Of a stretch of DNA of 64,000 nucleotides, positions 10,530 to 22,642 are shown piece by piece (position 1 is the first letter of the stretch; each line of letters starts with the position of its first letter). A model generated the notes under the pieces. It worked only from the letters and a program-made list of their open reading frames with translations, searched no databases and was not told where the DNA came from. A program made the position numbers and the translations under genes. Source of the DNA: Oidiodendron maius Zn (taxonomy: Eukaryota > Ascomycota > Leotiomycetes > Myxotrichaceae); assembly GCA_000827325.1 (NCBI GenBank), contig KN832871.1:1798001-1862000 (forward strand), read 5' to 3'.

Positions 10530-11879
10530 ATGGATGGGAAAAAGAATGAAGATTTCGCCATCGAGATGCCAGAGCGTGAGATGCGGAGTTTCAGCACCTC
10601 GCCATCTCACTCTCAGCGAGACCCATTCCTATCTACAAAGCCTCATGGCCGGTCTTCTAATGGAGTGTCCCCCCTTTCGAACATTACAAACAGTCCACCT
10701 ATCTCTATCTTGGCATACTGCTTGGCCTCAATCTCGATGACCGTCACGAATAAGTACTGTGTTTCTGGTGCGGACTGGAATCTGAATTTCTTCTACCTTG
10801 CCATCCAGGTAGGTTGCCAAGCGAGAAACAAGGCTGAGTAGATATACTAATGGCTTGACAGTCTCTCGTCTGTATCATTGCAATTGTGATTTGCAAACAA
10901 GCTGGACTGATTTCGAACCTGGCGCCATTCGACACCAACAAGGCAAAGACATGTAGGTATCAGGACATTCTGGTGCGTTCTACAGGCTAATTCTGAGATA
11001 CAGGGTTCCCCATCTCGCTCCTCCTTGTCGGTATGATTTATACTAGCACCAAGGCTCTTCAGTTCCTCTCAGTTCCAGTGTACACAATTTTCAAGAACTT
11101 GACCATCATCGTAATTGCGTATGGAGAGGTTCTCTGGTTTGGAGGAAACGTCACTGCATCCGCTCTCTTCTCCTTCGGGCTCATGGTTCTCAGTTCTGTT
11201 GTCGCTGCCTGGGCGGATATCCAGCATGCGCTCTATGGAAACTCGGATTCTGAAAGCATAGAGGCTGCGATGGCGATATCCACATTGAATGCGGGATATG
11301 CTTGGATGGGCATGAACGTATTCTGCACTGCAGCGTATGTTTTGTCCATGCGCAAGGTCATTAAGAAGATGAACTTTAAAGACTGGGATAGTGAGTTCTT
11401 CATGCTTATCTCTGGAATATCTGGACTGACGCGCTCTAGCTATGTTCTACAACAATCTGTTGACTATCCCCGTGCTCTTCGCTTGCTCTTTCATCTTCGA
11501 AAATTGGACCCGTGATAATATTCAAAAGAACTTCCCCATCGAATCCAGAAACAGCTTGATTCTCGGGATGATCTATTCTGGTCTAGCCACAATCTTCATC
11601 TCTTACTGCTCAGCCTGGTGCATTCGTGTCACATCCTCGACAACCTACTCTATGGTTGGAGCACTCAACAAGTTGCCCATTGCCGTCAGCGGCCTCATAT
11701 TCTTTGCGGCGCCCGTCACATTTGGCAGTGTATCGGCCATCATCATTGGTTTCATTAGTGGCATCGTCTATGCATGGGCAAAGGTTAGGCAATCGCAGAT
11801 GAGCAAGATGTCTCTCCCTACAACCCAGCTCGTTATGAGCGCTAGTGCCCAGAGTAGCCGTGATGCGGTACGATCATAG
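10530..11879 (+). CDS. VRG4: Golgi GDP-mannose transporter
   Basis: Antiporter that carries GDP-mannose into the Golgi lumen for protein and sphingolipid mannosylation. Model: exons 10530-10808, 10862-10952, 11004-11390 and 11440-11879, 398 residues, the family length. Diagnostic motifs: FKNLTIIVIAYGE near residue 146, TMFYNNLLTIP near 252, and the nucleotide-sugar motif GALNK near 325-329. About ten hydrophobic segments follow a ~50-residue cytosolic tail. All three introns are 49-53 bases with canonical ends; two split codons (T|GG and A|CT) restore the expected Trp and Thr. The substrate fits the inositolphosphorylceramide mannosyltransferase at 16.1 kb, which uses GDP-mannose in the Golgi. 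Confidence 0.95.
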
Positions 11880-12495
11880 ATTTGAGGACCCGGGCGCGAG
11901 CAGGCTTCTTTTCTTAAGGCACCTAGAGCATATTTGGGCGCCGTTCTCACCTTTGGAGGGATTAGCCTGGACAGGTTTCAAAAGTGATGGCCCTTGCGAG
12001 CGAGGCGATGACGACTTCTTTGCTGTATTATAGCTTTTGCGCTTTGTTTCCGGTTTTAGATGGGCTTAGAAGCATCGTACAGGCTTCTGGCATATGTATT
12101 TTGCATCGCCGCTGGACGCATCATCGGAAGTAAGAATTCTTGAATTACAGGCGCATGTTGTCAGGGTTGTTGGCAGTAGTACGAATAATGGATATTTAGA
12201 TGTATATGTGTTTTACCTATATGTGTGCGTTATTTCCTGCCGATTTTAAAATATGCTGGCATGATTGAAAATGACCAAATCCGTTCGCGCAGTTCGACGG
12301 TTTTAACACGAGGCTCCAGGCCTAGACTAGACCAATGACGTTGTTCGACCTAAAATATATACGCGATTCGATCGGCAAGGCTGTTTTAGTACTCCTGAGC
12401 TTCAGAATGCCCAGCGCATCAAAGAATTTGATTGTACTTTCTGTCAAAGGAGATGGATATGCGGTAGCATCTAGTCCCCGAAATGACTGTTGCGG
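11880..12495. other. Gap between VRG4 and MMM1
   Basis: 3' end of the transporter gene and upstream region of MMM1, which lie in the same direction. No supported gene. The frame beginning near 12335 is not continuous with MMM1. Confidence 0.35.
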
Positions 12496-13782
12496 ATGTG
12501 CCTCCCAAGGCAGAGTCTCAGTACGTTTTCCACGGCAGGCCAGAATGCACAAGCTCATGTTATGTGCCACAGCCTCTCCTTCACTCAGGGTCTCCTCCTC
12601 GGACAGCTATCGATTGTCCTCCTCATCGGCGCCTTCATAAAATTCTTCATCTTTGGGGATCCACCGTCCCCAGACGTGACAGCCGCGTTACGCGCCACTG
12701 AGCGTCGATCAAGAACACTTGCGCATAAACGGTCTCTCTTAACCCTTCGAAACTCAGGAGCAGCTCGACCTCCCACCCAATCTCTAAATCGCAACCACTC
12801 CAGCGTCCTCCGGACTTCTGCCCCGTTGACTACCACTACAATCCTTAGCAAGACGTACTACAATGTTGATAGCCACCAGCCGGAGAGCTTGGACTGGTTT
12901 AACGTGCTAATCGCACAGACAATCGCGCAGTTCAGGAGCGAAGCACAGCTCGACGGGGCGATCTTGACATCTCTTACAAGAGCACTTAATGGCACCTCAA
13001 GGCCAGACTTCCTGGACGAGATCAAAGTCACAGAGCTGAGCCTCGGTGACGATTTCCCTATATTTAGCAACTGCAGGATCATACCGGTAGATGAGGATGG
13101 GTTCAGTGCAACGGGACGTTCAGCAGATGGGGTAGGAGGAGGAAGAGAACACCGCAGGTTACAGGCGCGCATGGACGTGGATCTGAGCGATTTCATCACA
13201 CTGGCGGTTGAGACAAAATTGCTGCTCAACTACCCCAAACCGCTTGTAGCTGTCCTGCCGGTCGCACTTGCAGTGTCAGTAGTTCGATTTAGTGGTACCC
13301 TCTCAATATCCTTCATCCCCGGCACTCCATTGAATTCCAGCCCGACAACCCTAGCATTCAGCTTCCTTGACGATTACAGGCTTGACCTCTCAACACGCAG
13401 TTCGGTGGGTAGCAGGTCGCGCCTTCAGGATGTGCCTAAGATCGCACAGCTGGTGGAAGCGAGACTGCACAATTGGTTTGATGACAGGGCCGTCGAGCCG
13501 CGATTTCAACAGATAGAGCTGCCTAGCTTCTGGCCCCGGAAGAAGAATACTCGAGGAGGAGAAGAGCCGGGCTCTGAACCCGCGAGCGTTAGCAAGGCGA
13601 AAGGGAGGGAGATAGAGCGGGACCTGAGAGAGGAGGCTCGCAGAGAGATCGAGGCTGAGGAAGAGGAAAGGCTCGAGAGGCTCGAGCAACTGGGACAGGA
13701 TGAGGGCTTGCGGCTGCGGATGAGACCGCGCGGGGAGAGCCGTGGCAGCGAATATACAATGCCTGGAAGCATGCCACCTTAG
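12496..13782 (+). CDS. MMM1: Maintenance of mitochondrial morphology protein 1 (ERMES subunit)
   Basis: ER-anchored subunit of the ERMES tether between ER and mitochondria; its SMP domain carries lipids. Single exon, 428 residues from ATG 12496. The signature [13 protein letters not shown] leads into one membrane helix ([12 protein letters not shown]). The SMP domain follows ([18 protein letters not shown] to about [23 protein letters not shown]), about residues 130-340. The C-terminus is a charged, Glu/Arg-rich likely coiled coil ([19 protein letters not shown]). The start is not certain: another ATG at 12483 opens a different frame ([13 protein letters not shown]) that could only be joined by an intron too short to be credible. 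Length fits fungal Mmm1. Confidence 0.9.
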   Translation: MCLPRQSLSTFSTAGQNAQAHVMCHSLSFTQGLLLGQLSIVLLIGAFIKFFIFGDPPSPDVTAALRATERRSRTLAHKRSLLTLRNSGAARPPTQSLNRNHSSVLRTSAPLTTTTILSKTYYNVDSHQPESLDWFNVLIAQTIAQFRSEAQLDGAILTSLTRALNGTSRPDFLDEIKVTELSLGDDFPIFSNCRIIPVDEDGFSATGRSADGVGGGREHRRLQARMDVDLSDFITLAVETKLLLNYPKPLVAVLPVALAVSVVRFSGTLSISFIPGTPLNSSPTTLAFSFLDDYRLDLSTRSSVGSRSRLQDVPKIAQLVEARLHNWFDDRAVEPRFQQIELPSFWPRKKNTRGGEEPGSEPASVSKAKGREIERDLREEARREIEAEEEERLERLEQLGQDEGLRLRMRPRGESRGSEYTMPGSMPP

Positions 13783-16126
13783 CTGACGAGAGGGCTGGCG
13801 GGTCTACATATGGCATTTGCATAAATGTATAATAAACGCCTCTCTTATGACCAGAGATAGGTTCATGGCGCAGAGCGGAATTATATCAAAAAGGCCCCCG
13901 TCTCCCCTCTCAAGGAGAATAGATTTCTGCACCTACATCATTATGTCAACCTCTACGCATGTTTTTCGAATTTATGCCTAAGGCTAAATTGCTTTCGTAC
14001 CACACCTGAAACTTCCATTGCGGTTGACATTAAGTTTCGCAAGAGCCGATGAAGACACCACACGCCAACAAGGCATATAATGTCAGCACGTGAACATCTT
14101 CAGCAGTGTGGCTAGGATATCTATTCAGTACCTGTAGTAGGCCCCTAGAGTGTTAGCCTCATAAGGACTGCTACCCCTCACCGGAAGCTGATAATGTTGG
14201 GTCTCTTATCAATAACCTCCGCCTTGCCCAAATATGCCTGTCCACCCCACCGTTGCTAGAACGCATCACGATAACCGCCAGGCTGGGGCTCGGGCCTTTT
14301 ATCTGGTACAGGTTGGATGGTATGCATTGTGACAGCTGTGTGGTGCGGTCATCTCACCATAGGATCAGTTCACCCCATTCATCCGCACTAGGGTAGGGTA
14401 GATCTCGAGCCGTCGATCAGCTGTGCTGTGAGGTCACACGCTCAGTACAGACCGTAGTTACTTGAGCAAAACTTGATCTCTGGAGTTGGTCGGCAGAAAC
14501 CCTACTAGCATGCCCGTTATCAGGGTTGTTTCCCAGGAACTCTATTATTTCGGGGTCGTTGGAGTATAGCGCAGTGGCCATATGGTGAGCATCACAGCCG
14601 TGTGGTGAATCACGGCGGCCCAAGTACGGGCCTGGTGTCAAGTCAATCATGGAGGACGGGGTACGGGCTGTCGCAGAACGGTCGCACTCTTAGGGGCCTT
14701 TCTTGTACACGCGTCTTGTACGGGCTCAAATGGCGCATTGAGCAAGGCCCTATCAGAGACTTCCCACGGCACTGTTCGGTCGGCTTTGGTGACATTCCGC
14801 TTTGGCACCTCGGCTAGCCTTCCACCTATCGACCGTCCTGCGTGACATACTCCCGTGCCCTCATTGCTTATTCCTTCTGCGGCATGCAACACCAAGAGGA
14901 GTATGATGACGAGGAAGATGGAGGGAATAGCTGTTGACGTTGACGTTTATGGCGGAGGGGCGCAGTGCCGGAAGTGCGAGTTCATGTCGGAGCTGGAGGC
15001 AGAAACTTTCCCGTCCGGGTACGAGAAACCGAGAGTATCAAAAGTTCGCGAAACGCGTGTTTACATGGTTTGCGGAGCCGGGTGCCGACTAGCGTACGCC
15101 ATGCCTCCTCGAGACGTGAGGTGAGGGAACGGGCATCGACATTAACATCAACGTGACCAATTGCAAATGGGCGGCTCCCACACCGGCGGTCATGATCAGA
15201 CGGTCAAGCCACCAGCCCGTCGTGGGCCTCGTGGGAAGGCGATTACGCTCTTGCCAGATAAAGGGTGGAGGGAAGTGGAGGGAGAGAAAGCAAAGAACAT
15301 GTGGTTATGGTCGGAGTCGAGATCTTCTCAACAGGTACAGCGCAGTACAGCGCAGTACCGTTACTTACCGATCTCAAATATTTCCCCTTCTGGAGCCCTG
15401 GATGCTGGGTGTCTTGGGGAGGCAAAACCGTCTCATCGCATGGAAAGGGGGCAAGAGGCTGCGCTAAACCTAAACCCGTAATTCTCGGGCACTGGCCTGA
15501 CAGTAGTGAGCCGCTTGGCCTTGCGCGGTTTAGGGGGCGCCATTTAGCGTTTTTTTCCCACAGGCGTCGTCACCCTCTCAAGCCGCTTTCTGCTCTCTGC
15601 GCTCTGCGCCCCTTTACTGTCCTGATCAGGATAGCACCTCATTGCAGCAAAGAGATTGTACTTCTTCTCTCTACTACCACTAGACTACTTCTTCTTCGTT
15701 GTTGCCGCCCTCGCTTTCGCTTCTCTTCCTCGTCCTCATCCTCCTTCCCACATCGTCCTCCCACCACTTCCTTGCAAACCCTTTATCTTCTCGTCCCCAG
15801 CCTCTCCTTTACTATTTCTCTTCTCCCGCCCTCAAAGTCGTGCAGTCTCTGCAGCTTTGCACTTTCCCCCCATATCAACTTGGCTACGACCTCTTCTAAT
15901 TGCATCTCTACTATCTTAATTTAATTGTCGGTTCCCGCCCTCCAGTCTTCCAAGACCCCAATTGCAATTGGACCCTCCACGACACCCCCAATCTCTTATC
16001 TCTTCGCGTCCGTGGCCCATTTCGATGTCGTTATAGGACCTGTCCTGACGACCTTATCCTCCTGCTGGAGACCGACCAAACCCCCACCTGCCGGACGCCG
16101 CCCAATATCCCCCCAGAACCGCCGCA
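13783..16126. other. Long gene-free stretch upstream of IPC mannosyltransferase
   Basis: 2.3 kb with no supported gene. Open frames up to ~220 codons (15265-15924) show no domain and are biased by the pyrimidine-rich tract. Contents seen: a tiny tandem repeat of TACAGCGCAG at about 15336-15358, three TACGGGC copies near 14620-14730, and a pyrimidine-rich block at 15655-15850 (separate entry). It probably holds a long upstream regulatory region or leader of the next gene. Confidence 0.35.
15655..15850 (+). promoter_or_regulatory. Pyrimidine-rich tract upstream of IPC mannosyltransferase
   Basis: About 200 bases dominated by C and T on the plus strand (runs such as CTTCTTCGTTGTTGCC and CTCTTCCTCGTCCTCATCC). 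CT-rich blocks mark promoters and transcription starts of highly expressed filamentous-fungal genes. It ends ~280 bases before the ATG, so a leader of a few hundred bases is likely. Confidence 0.45.
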
Positions 16127-17177
16127 ATGAGGCGAGGAACCATCACCTTCTTTGTGATCAACCTCGTGATCATCGCCTTCCTCTTCAATGCCTTCAGCAC
16201 CCTGATCTCGCTACTGTTCGAAGACGGGTCTGCTGATGCCATCCATCGCGCCGAGATCCCCGCGCCGGGCTCTGATCTGCTGGAGAACCGGCCGCAGATG
16301 ATCCCTAAGATTATCCACCAGACCTACATCAACGAGACCATACCTGTGCAGTGGAAGGGTGGACAGCAGTCCTGTATTGACCTCCACGATGACTACGAGT
16401 ATATGGTATGTGTCTTCCGCCCCCTTTCAGTCTAATGTGCATGAACATCCCATACTGACGCGCCATCAGCTCTGGACCGATGCGAAATCTCGTGAATTCA
16501 TTGCCACAGAGTATCCGTGGTTCATCGAGACCTTCGACAACTACCCCTTCCCGATCCAGCGTGCCGACGCCATCCGCTACTTCATCCTCGCGCACTACGG
16601 CGGCACCTATATGGACCTGGATGATGGCTGCAACCGTCGACTTGACCCCCTCCTCAGCTATCCCGCCTGGGTCCGCTTCACGGTCCCCACGGGCATCAGC
16701 AATGATGCCATGGGCTCTGTTCCCCAGCACCCCTTCTTCCTCCGTGTGGTCGAGTCGCTGCAATCCTACAACCGTAACTGGGGCATGCCATACATCACCG
16801 TCATGTACAGCACGGGCCCGCTCTTCCTGTCCGTGGTATGGAAGGAGTACATCAGCTCGATGAGGTCGCCCGCGGAGCGCGTGAGGGTCCTAATGCCGGA
16901 CGAGTACAAGGGGCATAGCTGGAGCTTCTTTAACGTTGTCAAGGGCAACAGCTGGCACGGGAAGGATGCCCAGACGATCTTCTGGATGGGGAAGCACTGG
17001 ATGCTCCTCACGGTCTCGGGTTTCCTGCTCGCGGGCGTCGTCGGGACTTGCCTCTGGTGGACGTGGTCCGTCTGGGTGATGAAAGTGGGCAAGCCGCATG
17101 TTGGGGCCAGGAAGCATGGATTCTTGAGGCTGATGTCTCCCAAGGAGAAGTATGAGCTCGCGGACCGGATGGCATGA
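16127..17177 (+). CDS. Inositolphosphorylceramide mannosyltransferase (GT32, Sur1/Csh1-like)
   Basis: Golgi type II enzyme that adds mannose from GDP-mannose to inositolphosphorylceramide, giving MIPC. Model: exons 16127-16405 and 16470-17177, 328 residues; intron 64 bases (GTATGT, branch CTGAC). An N-terminal signal anchor (residues ~7-30) is followed by PKIIHQTY, the GT32 opening. PFPIQRADAIRYFILAHYGG and the DXD site YMDLDDG come next, then YSTGPLF. A second hydrophobic helix lies near residues 270-295 (HWMLLTVSGFLLAGVVG), then a short basic tail. The two-helix arrangement is that of yeast Sur1/Csh1. Other GT32 members (Och1-type) are possible but lack this C-terminal helix. Confidence 0.88.
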
Positions 17178-17814
17178 AAGGCGCATAAATGCAGCCTCAA
17201 TTTTCTAGAAGGGTGCCCTTGGAAGAGGAACGGTTCTCGCTAGTGCAGCACACAGGGCCAGTTACTTCTCTCGGGACCTTGTGTAATTATAGTATATGCA
17301 GTCCAGATAGGATGGAGTCGTGGTCATAGATTTACCAAACTATAATGTTCCATATTGTTCGAAGAGTAAACTTTCCCTTTGGAGTTGAGCTTTTATCCTC
17401 ATAGGCTCTCATTTAATAGTGCATATTTGTTAGCTCCCTCCCTTTCACTACTAGTAACATTAACCTTGGGATATCTGATAGTGAGATGCTGGACAGTCTA
17501 AAATACACCTTGACAATTGTAGTTGAAAAGCTCCACTGGAATTTGCCCCAAGAGACTAGACTGCTATTCTATAACTGTATCCATGGCTCAAATATCCATC
17601 CTGATGCAATTCCAACAACGCCTGAGCCAATGATCACCCCTTTTCGCCTAAGATATCGAGCCGCTGCTCAGTTCCATGCTCTTGAAACCCAGTGCATGAA
17701 TGTTGTATCCTACATCCTTCCCTGAATACATGTCTTCCAAATACATCAGTCAAAAGAGAGATGATCATCACCTTCTTTAATTGATATAACGAAACAGAAC
17801 TACACCACGGAGAC
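17178..17814. other. Convergent gap between IPC mannosyltransferase and RRM gene
   Basis: Both neighbours end here, so this is two 3' regions. The longest frame (17486-17725, plus, 79 codons) has no recognisable feature. Nothing else seen. Confidence 0.35.
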
Positions 17815-19022
17815 CTATCTAAAACCACGGCCTCTTTCGCTGCCACGCCCTCTGCTCCTGCCACCAAGCAAGGTGTCACTATACAGCCTCCCTTGCCCTC
17901 GTGAACTTTCATGCTGGCTACCATTTTGGTCGTCGGTGTCCATACGATCTTCAAACCCATATGAACCATCTACCACATCGTCCCGGGAGTCATAGTCCCG
18001 TCTCTGTTCCACGGTGCGATTTCGCGAAGCATACCGGTCCCTTCGAGCATCGGCTCGCGGGCCGAGGGGTGCAATTGGGCGTGAAGTAGGTACGGTGGAA
18101 GAAGCCTGTGAAGGAGGGAGATTGGGGCCTGAACCGCCGATCTTGTGATAGACGTGGAGTATGTTGCCATCAGCCTAAATGTTCAACATTAGCTGAGCGC
18201 TCCCCTCAATTACATAACCTTCCCAGATTAGGAACTGACATTTTGGTTGTTGAACGTGTCAACGACGTTATCTGCGCCCTCTTTTGACTCAAAGATGATC
18301 TCAGCTATCACATTAGGCCTTTCGGCAATGATCCGACAGCTTAAAGCCACGCCGCCAACTGGGGTCATTGCGCTCTCGATATCTGCAACGGTTGTGCCAA
18401 ATGCAAAGTTCTTAGCCATGACAATGTACGGTCCTGCCAAGCCTCGAATAGAGAGTTGAGGTTGCGGGGTTTTGGGCGCGACGATATTGAATTGGCTGGT
18501 GAGGGCTGGTGAGGAGGCGGAGCCATGAAGGGCATTGTGAAGGCGCTCAGTCCGAATCGCACGAGATGGCTTGGATCCCAAGTGGGCTGTTTGTAAAGTA
18601 CGAGCCGCCGATGGGTTATTCAGAGCGTAAAGATCATGCGTCCATTCAGCGTCGACATCCCCAGCCACTGGCCTAACGTTTGGCTTTGGTGCCTTCTGAA
18701 ACTTTGTGGACGTCGATACGGTACGCTGGACTACATCAGGGACGCCTTCCATCAAAAGCACTGCGCCCGACATACCTTTGTAACACCAATCCTGCTGGCG
18801 AGAGAAGGGCCAGCACCCGGCTTGCGGCTTGCTATTCCCGCCCCTGGCGCGCTCGCTCTGCGTTTCTTGCTGAAAATTTCCTCTGCAAGAGCCTCGTTCT
18901 TGCGGCGATTGCGATCTACGACAGGATTAGCCACTGTGCCTTTCTAACCCCAGGTCATGCAAAGACGCCATACCTGCATTGATGATGGCGTTGAATTCAA
19001 CAGCAGATTTACCAGGCGCCAT
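17815..19022 (-). CDS. RRM-domain RNA-binding protein
   Basis: Predicted nuclear RNA-binding protein; exact role unknown. Model: exons 18974-19022, 18776-18915, 18240-18725 and 17815-18174, 344 residues. The N-terminus (MAPGKSAVEFNAIINADRNR) is followed by a basic Lys/Arg/Ser segment. An RRM-like fold lies at about residues 160-240 (GPYIVMAKNFAFGTTVADIE, then IAEIIFESKEGADNVVDTFN, then GNILHVYHKIGG). The C-terminus is an RGG/RG-type tail (GGRSRGRGSERGRGFR), common in mRNA export and processing factors. Introns are 50-65 bases; the 18726-18775 intron was placed to keep phase (KRTVSTSTK). It may be an ALY/Mlo3-like factor, but the tail and single RRM are too general to say so. Confidence 0.75.
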
Positions 19023-19782
19023 GGTAAGTGAACTGTAGTGTTTAGTCCTTGAGGTAAATTGGTTAAAGACGAGAATCGGCGGAATACAACGGTTGTGACC
19101 CGACAGTTTTACAAATCCGCGCAAGCAGGTAAATAGAGGGAACGCGAGACCACTGGAAGACGAGGTCAACGTATCAAGGACAATTCTTCGTCTGTAATAG
19201 CCAGCGTGGTGGGGTGATTGGGGTGGGGGTTGGTATTTCTATTGCTCAGGGTGCAACGACGCGCGATGTGGCTGGAACGGAAGGTTTAACGCGAGGCGAG
19301 CGGCCAGGTGGGAGGAATCTCGAATCTCGACTGCTCCTACCCCTTTCCACAAGCGAGGCTGACGGCTCATTTGGGCTACGAGAGTGCCCTGGATAGCATT
19401 GTTTATCCAGGTGCCTCCAGACATCTTCTATTGGAATTTCCATAATATTAGATCAACCCATGCGCCCAAATCAGTTGTTACTTAATAGTAGTATTGCTTA
19501 AAGTATATTACTGTTGTATGTGCTTCCTTTAATACTCCAGGAGTCGACATATGCTGGAATAGAGACAGCAGGATGCATTTAGTCCTGCATGTTGAGGGAA
19601 GGGATGCTGCTCCTGGCGCCTAAACTTCTAATCGCATCTGGGGCTCCCAGTCACCAGGGACCATTTCTCGCTCGGGTCAGTTATCACCCAAAGGGCTCGG
19701 CTTTAGTGCTCTGAAATCTCCATTCAAATCTTTGAGGACACGCCGCAAATCGCACCCCCTCATCAATCAAAATCCCGCGTCA
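19023..19782. promoter_or_regulatory. Divergent gap between RRM gene and small unrecognised gene
   Basis: No supported gene. It contains the upstream regions of the minus-strand RRM gene and the plus-strand predicted gene at 19783. Frames near 19214-19443 overlap on both strands and show no family feature. Confidence 0.35.
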
Positions 19783-20338
19783 ATGAAGCGCAATCAATCT
19801 CGCTTTTGCTTGTTCCACTCTTCTCAATCTCGTGCTCTAGATAGCAGCGAAGCTTTAAAAGACGGCATTGCTGTGGAGAGGTCAAAGACGGTCTCGCCAT
19901 ACAAGAGCAGGGCCAGAGATAGTAAGTCGAGATAGGCTACACAATCTGGATATTGTTATACTAATAATTCAGGCGAACATATGCCCGCCCTGTTAAAAAG
20001 GAGTAAAGTTTTGGTGATCTTTTGGGAACCATTTCCAACCGACTTTCGTCGAAATATAACACAGTTTCTCAACATGACCACAGACATCCTGGTATTAACT
20101 ACCTTTTGCGGCTTGTATGGGATACCGCCCATCAGAAAAGCTACAACTTATATTGCACTTCCGCGTCAGGGGATGTGGACAGATGCATCGCCTGGAAGAA
20201 GGAGCAACGGTGCATCCAGAACCTCGAGGCTGAGATGGAAGCTTTTAGGCGTTTGGGGCAAGTAATTGACGGTGAGTATACAGCACACTGCAACATTGTT
20301 TTATTCCATTTTATTGACGAGTAGAAGATTTGAAGTAA
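19783..20338 (+). CDS. Small unrecognised protein, four-exon model
   Basis: I do not recognise this protein. The model rests on splice signals: exons 19783-19921, 19973-20002, 20065-20271 and 20322-20338, about 130 residues. The first intron is very good (GTAAGT, branch ACTAATA, CAG). The second has GTAAAG...ACACAG and the third GTGAGT. Phase is kept across all three, although no single frame covers the region. The product has a basic N-terminal half (MKRNQSRFCLFHSSQSRALD) and a denser C-terminal half with NYLLRLVWDTAHQKSYNLYC and CIAWKKEQRCIQNLEAEMEA, a likely helix with three spaced cysteines. The last acceptor could instead be three bases downstream. Convergent with the PPR gene. Confidence 0.5.
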
Positions 20339-20473
20339 GAGCATGCGAAGAACGCCGTCGGGCATGAAGAAGATTGCGCTTCCTCAAATAGCAGTTGTAA
20401 AAACATCTCCTTCCTCAGGTATTAGACCATGGTAATAACATAGAAATATAGGGGGAAGTTCGGCCCAAACTCT

Positions 20474-22642
20474 TCATAGCGCTGAAGGAGCGGGATTAGT
20501 TCGAGCTATGCCCAAATATGAAGAAGACGAATCCATCACGCCTGGGCTCCACTCTGACTTTCCCTGCTTAAATCTTGTTACAAAGGCACTAAGCTTGCTG
20601 CGCTGTGCAGCAAGCTTTCCATGTACAGAGGTGGGCGTCATGCCATTATTTATTAGGATATCATGTGCGCTGATCATCTTTCGAGTCAATGCTACGACGT
20701 CCTTCAAAATTGCTTCGCGAGGTTCCTTTCCTGTTCTGGATGTGTCACCCAAAACAAGTATGGATCTAATGTTGATGAGCGATGGCCCGAGCCGTGAGAG
20801 AGCTCGCATGATTTGCTCTCCCTGTGGTAGCTTTGCCTCCAGTCTATCCTTTGGTACCTTCTTGCTAGAGAAAGGCGCAACCATTGCTAAGTCCAAGTAC
20901 ATCTGCAAGCTAGGAATATCTGGGACTTCTTGGGTCTGTTGCATCAGATCTAGGATTCTCCCCGAGTTTGCAAAGACATTGTGATTGTTCTTATCTCGTT
21001 GGCAGGTAGACATTGCTATTCGAAAGGTTTTACTCATCAAATATGGCCGAGGCATTTCTGTAAGCAATTTAACAGTATCACCGCTGGCCCTTGCCGCCCT
21101 GAGGACACGGAGATAGGCGTGGTAGTTGTCTGCATCAGGCTTTACGCCATACTCCTTCGTGAGTAAGTCCCAGTATCTACTTGCAGGTTCCTTTAGGCGG
21201 GGATGCAATAAACTTTGCATTAGGAGCGATAGGGTATTTGAACCAGGCTTTGCATAGGCACTGGTCGGTGTTCGAGGGGAATTTATTAAAGCGGTTGACT
21301 GGAATTGATTCAGGAGGGCGTCATCTTGGCCATTGTCCTGCGCTTCTGATTCTTTTTCGGTGGATGCAGCTTCCTTCATTTGATTTCGACCAGTTACAAT
21401 AAAATGACCATCATTTTGCGTGTCCAATCTCTTCTGGGAGGGTTCGGACTCCTGGCTCCGGTCCCCATCTGCCAAGGAATGTTCTTGGCTCTTCGCTTCG
21501 ACCAATTTTGGAGCTGAAATTCGCAATCGAGGAGCTTGTCGAGGAATATTCATCGATTGTTCAATGAGCGACAAAATATCATCACGGTCTTGTTCTCCAC
21601 CGAGAAGTAAGATACGGCCCATGGCACAGACAAGCTCCTCGTCAATCCACAAATCACCCTGCCACCAACGGGCTGTAAGATCTTGCCAGAGCTGACGTGC
21701 ATCTAGCATAGCTTTCTGCCGATTGGCTTCCTTTTGTTCACGAGTTAGAGTGCTCCGTAGATCATTCACTGCGTATATGCGGATCGCATTAATGATTGTT
21801 GTGTATGTCAAGTTATTTGGTGCCCGGAGACCCTTTGGGGGTAACTGATCTGCAATTGCAAACATTGCATCCATATTCTGAGCTCGCGCACACATCTTTA
21901 GGATAGCGTTCACATGTATGGTATTAGGCTTGACCAGGCATCTGTCTGTAAGCATTGACTGATATATCGACAGGACTCTGCCAAGGGACTCTGTCGCAGA
22001 TGGATGGCTGGCAGCGCCATTGAATATTATTGTGTAAGTTCGGGCATCGGGAACCTGCGCTCGTTTTTTCATCTTCAAATCTTATGGTTAGAGGTCATTG
22101 TAGTTGGGACAGTAGGCACAACAAACCTCGTTATATATGCGGAGAGCCGCCCTAAGCTTGCCTTGGGTCAAGTGCCATTCAATCAAATGATTCCAGCTGA
22201 CGGTACATTGCACAGATTTGCTAGCAAATCGCACAATCGCCAGTGTGCCGTCGACATCACCATCTCGCAGGCATCTTCGCACATGTTCGGCAAGCTTAAG
22301 AGGATCTTTCAAATATTGCAGTTGCTTCCGCAGAGCGAAATCTTGATCAACATCCTTCTTTATGGGCTTATGTACAGGTCGAACACCCCTCGAATCCAAC
22401 CACTCTTGCCGTTTTTTCCATCTGCTCAACGACGCATTAGTTGATTTTTGGCTCGGCAAATTTGAAGTTCTCTTGATCGGCTTTGTTCCTTGCTTCGAAA
22501 CGGCAGCATAGTTTCGTCTGTAGGTTGGACTGCTAGGATTTATGATGATAGGTCGTCGAATATTTGGGAACGGAGATAAGAGAGTTGCATCCCCGACGAG
22601 GGTTTGGAAACGCTGCCTCATGCAAGCCTGGCAAGCCCACAT
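20474..22642 (-). CDS. Mitochondrial pentatricopeptide-repeat protein
   Basis: Predicted mitochondrial RNA-binding PPR protein. Model: exons 22127-22642 and 20474-22072, 704 residues; intron 22073-22126 (GTTTGT, branch CTAAC, acceptor GAAG). The N-terminus MWACQACMRQRFQTL is basic and cysteine-containing, like many fungal mitochondrial presequences. PPR-type helices include TVSWNHLIEWHLTQGKLRAA, RTYTIIFNGAASHPS, TIHVNAILKMCARAQNMDAM and NYHAYLRVLRAARASGDTV. An acidic, Gln/Glu-rich linker sits near residues 350-410. It could be a Ccm1-like or other mitochondrial expression factor, but PPR proteins cannot be assigned by eye. The frame is open upstream of 22642 to 22681. Divergent from POL1. Confidence 0.82.

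Noticed and set aside
15265-15924. 219-codon frame upstream of the IPC mannosyltransferase
   Set aside because: Its Leu/Ser/Pro content comes from the pyrimidine-rich tract; no domain.
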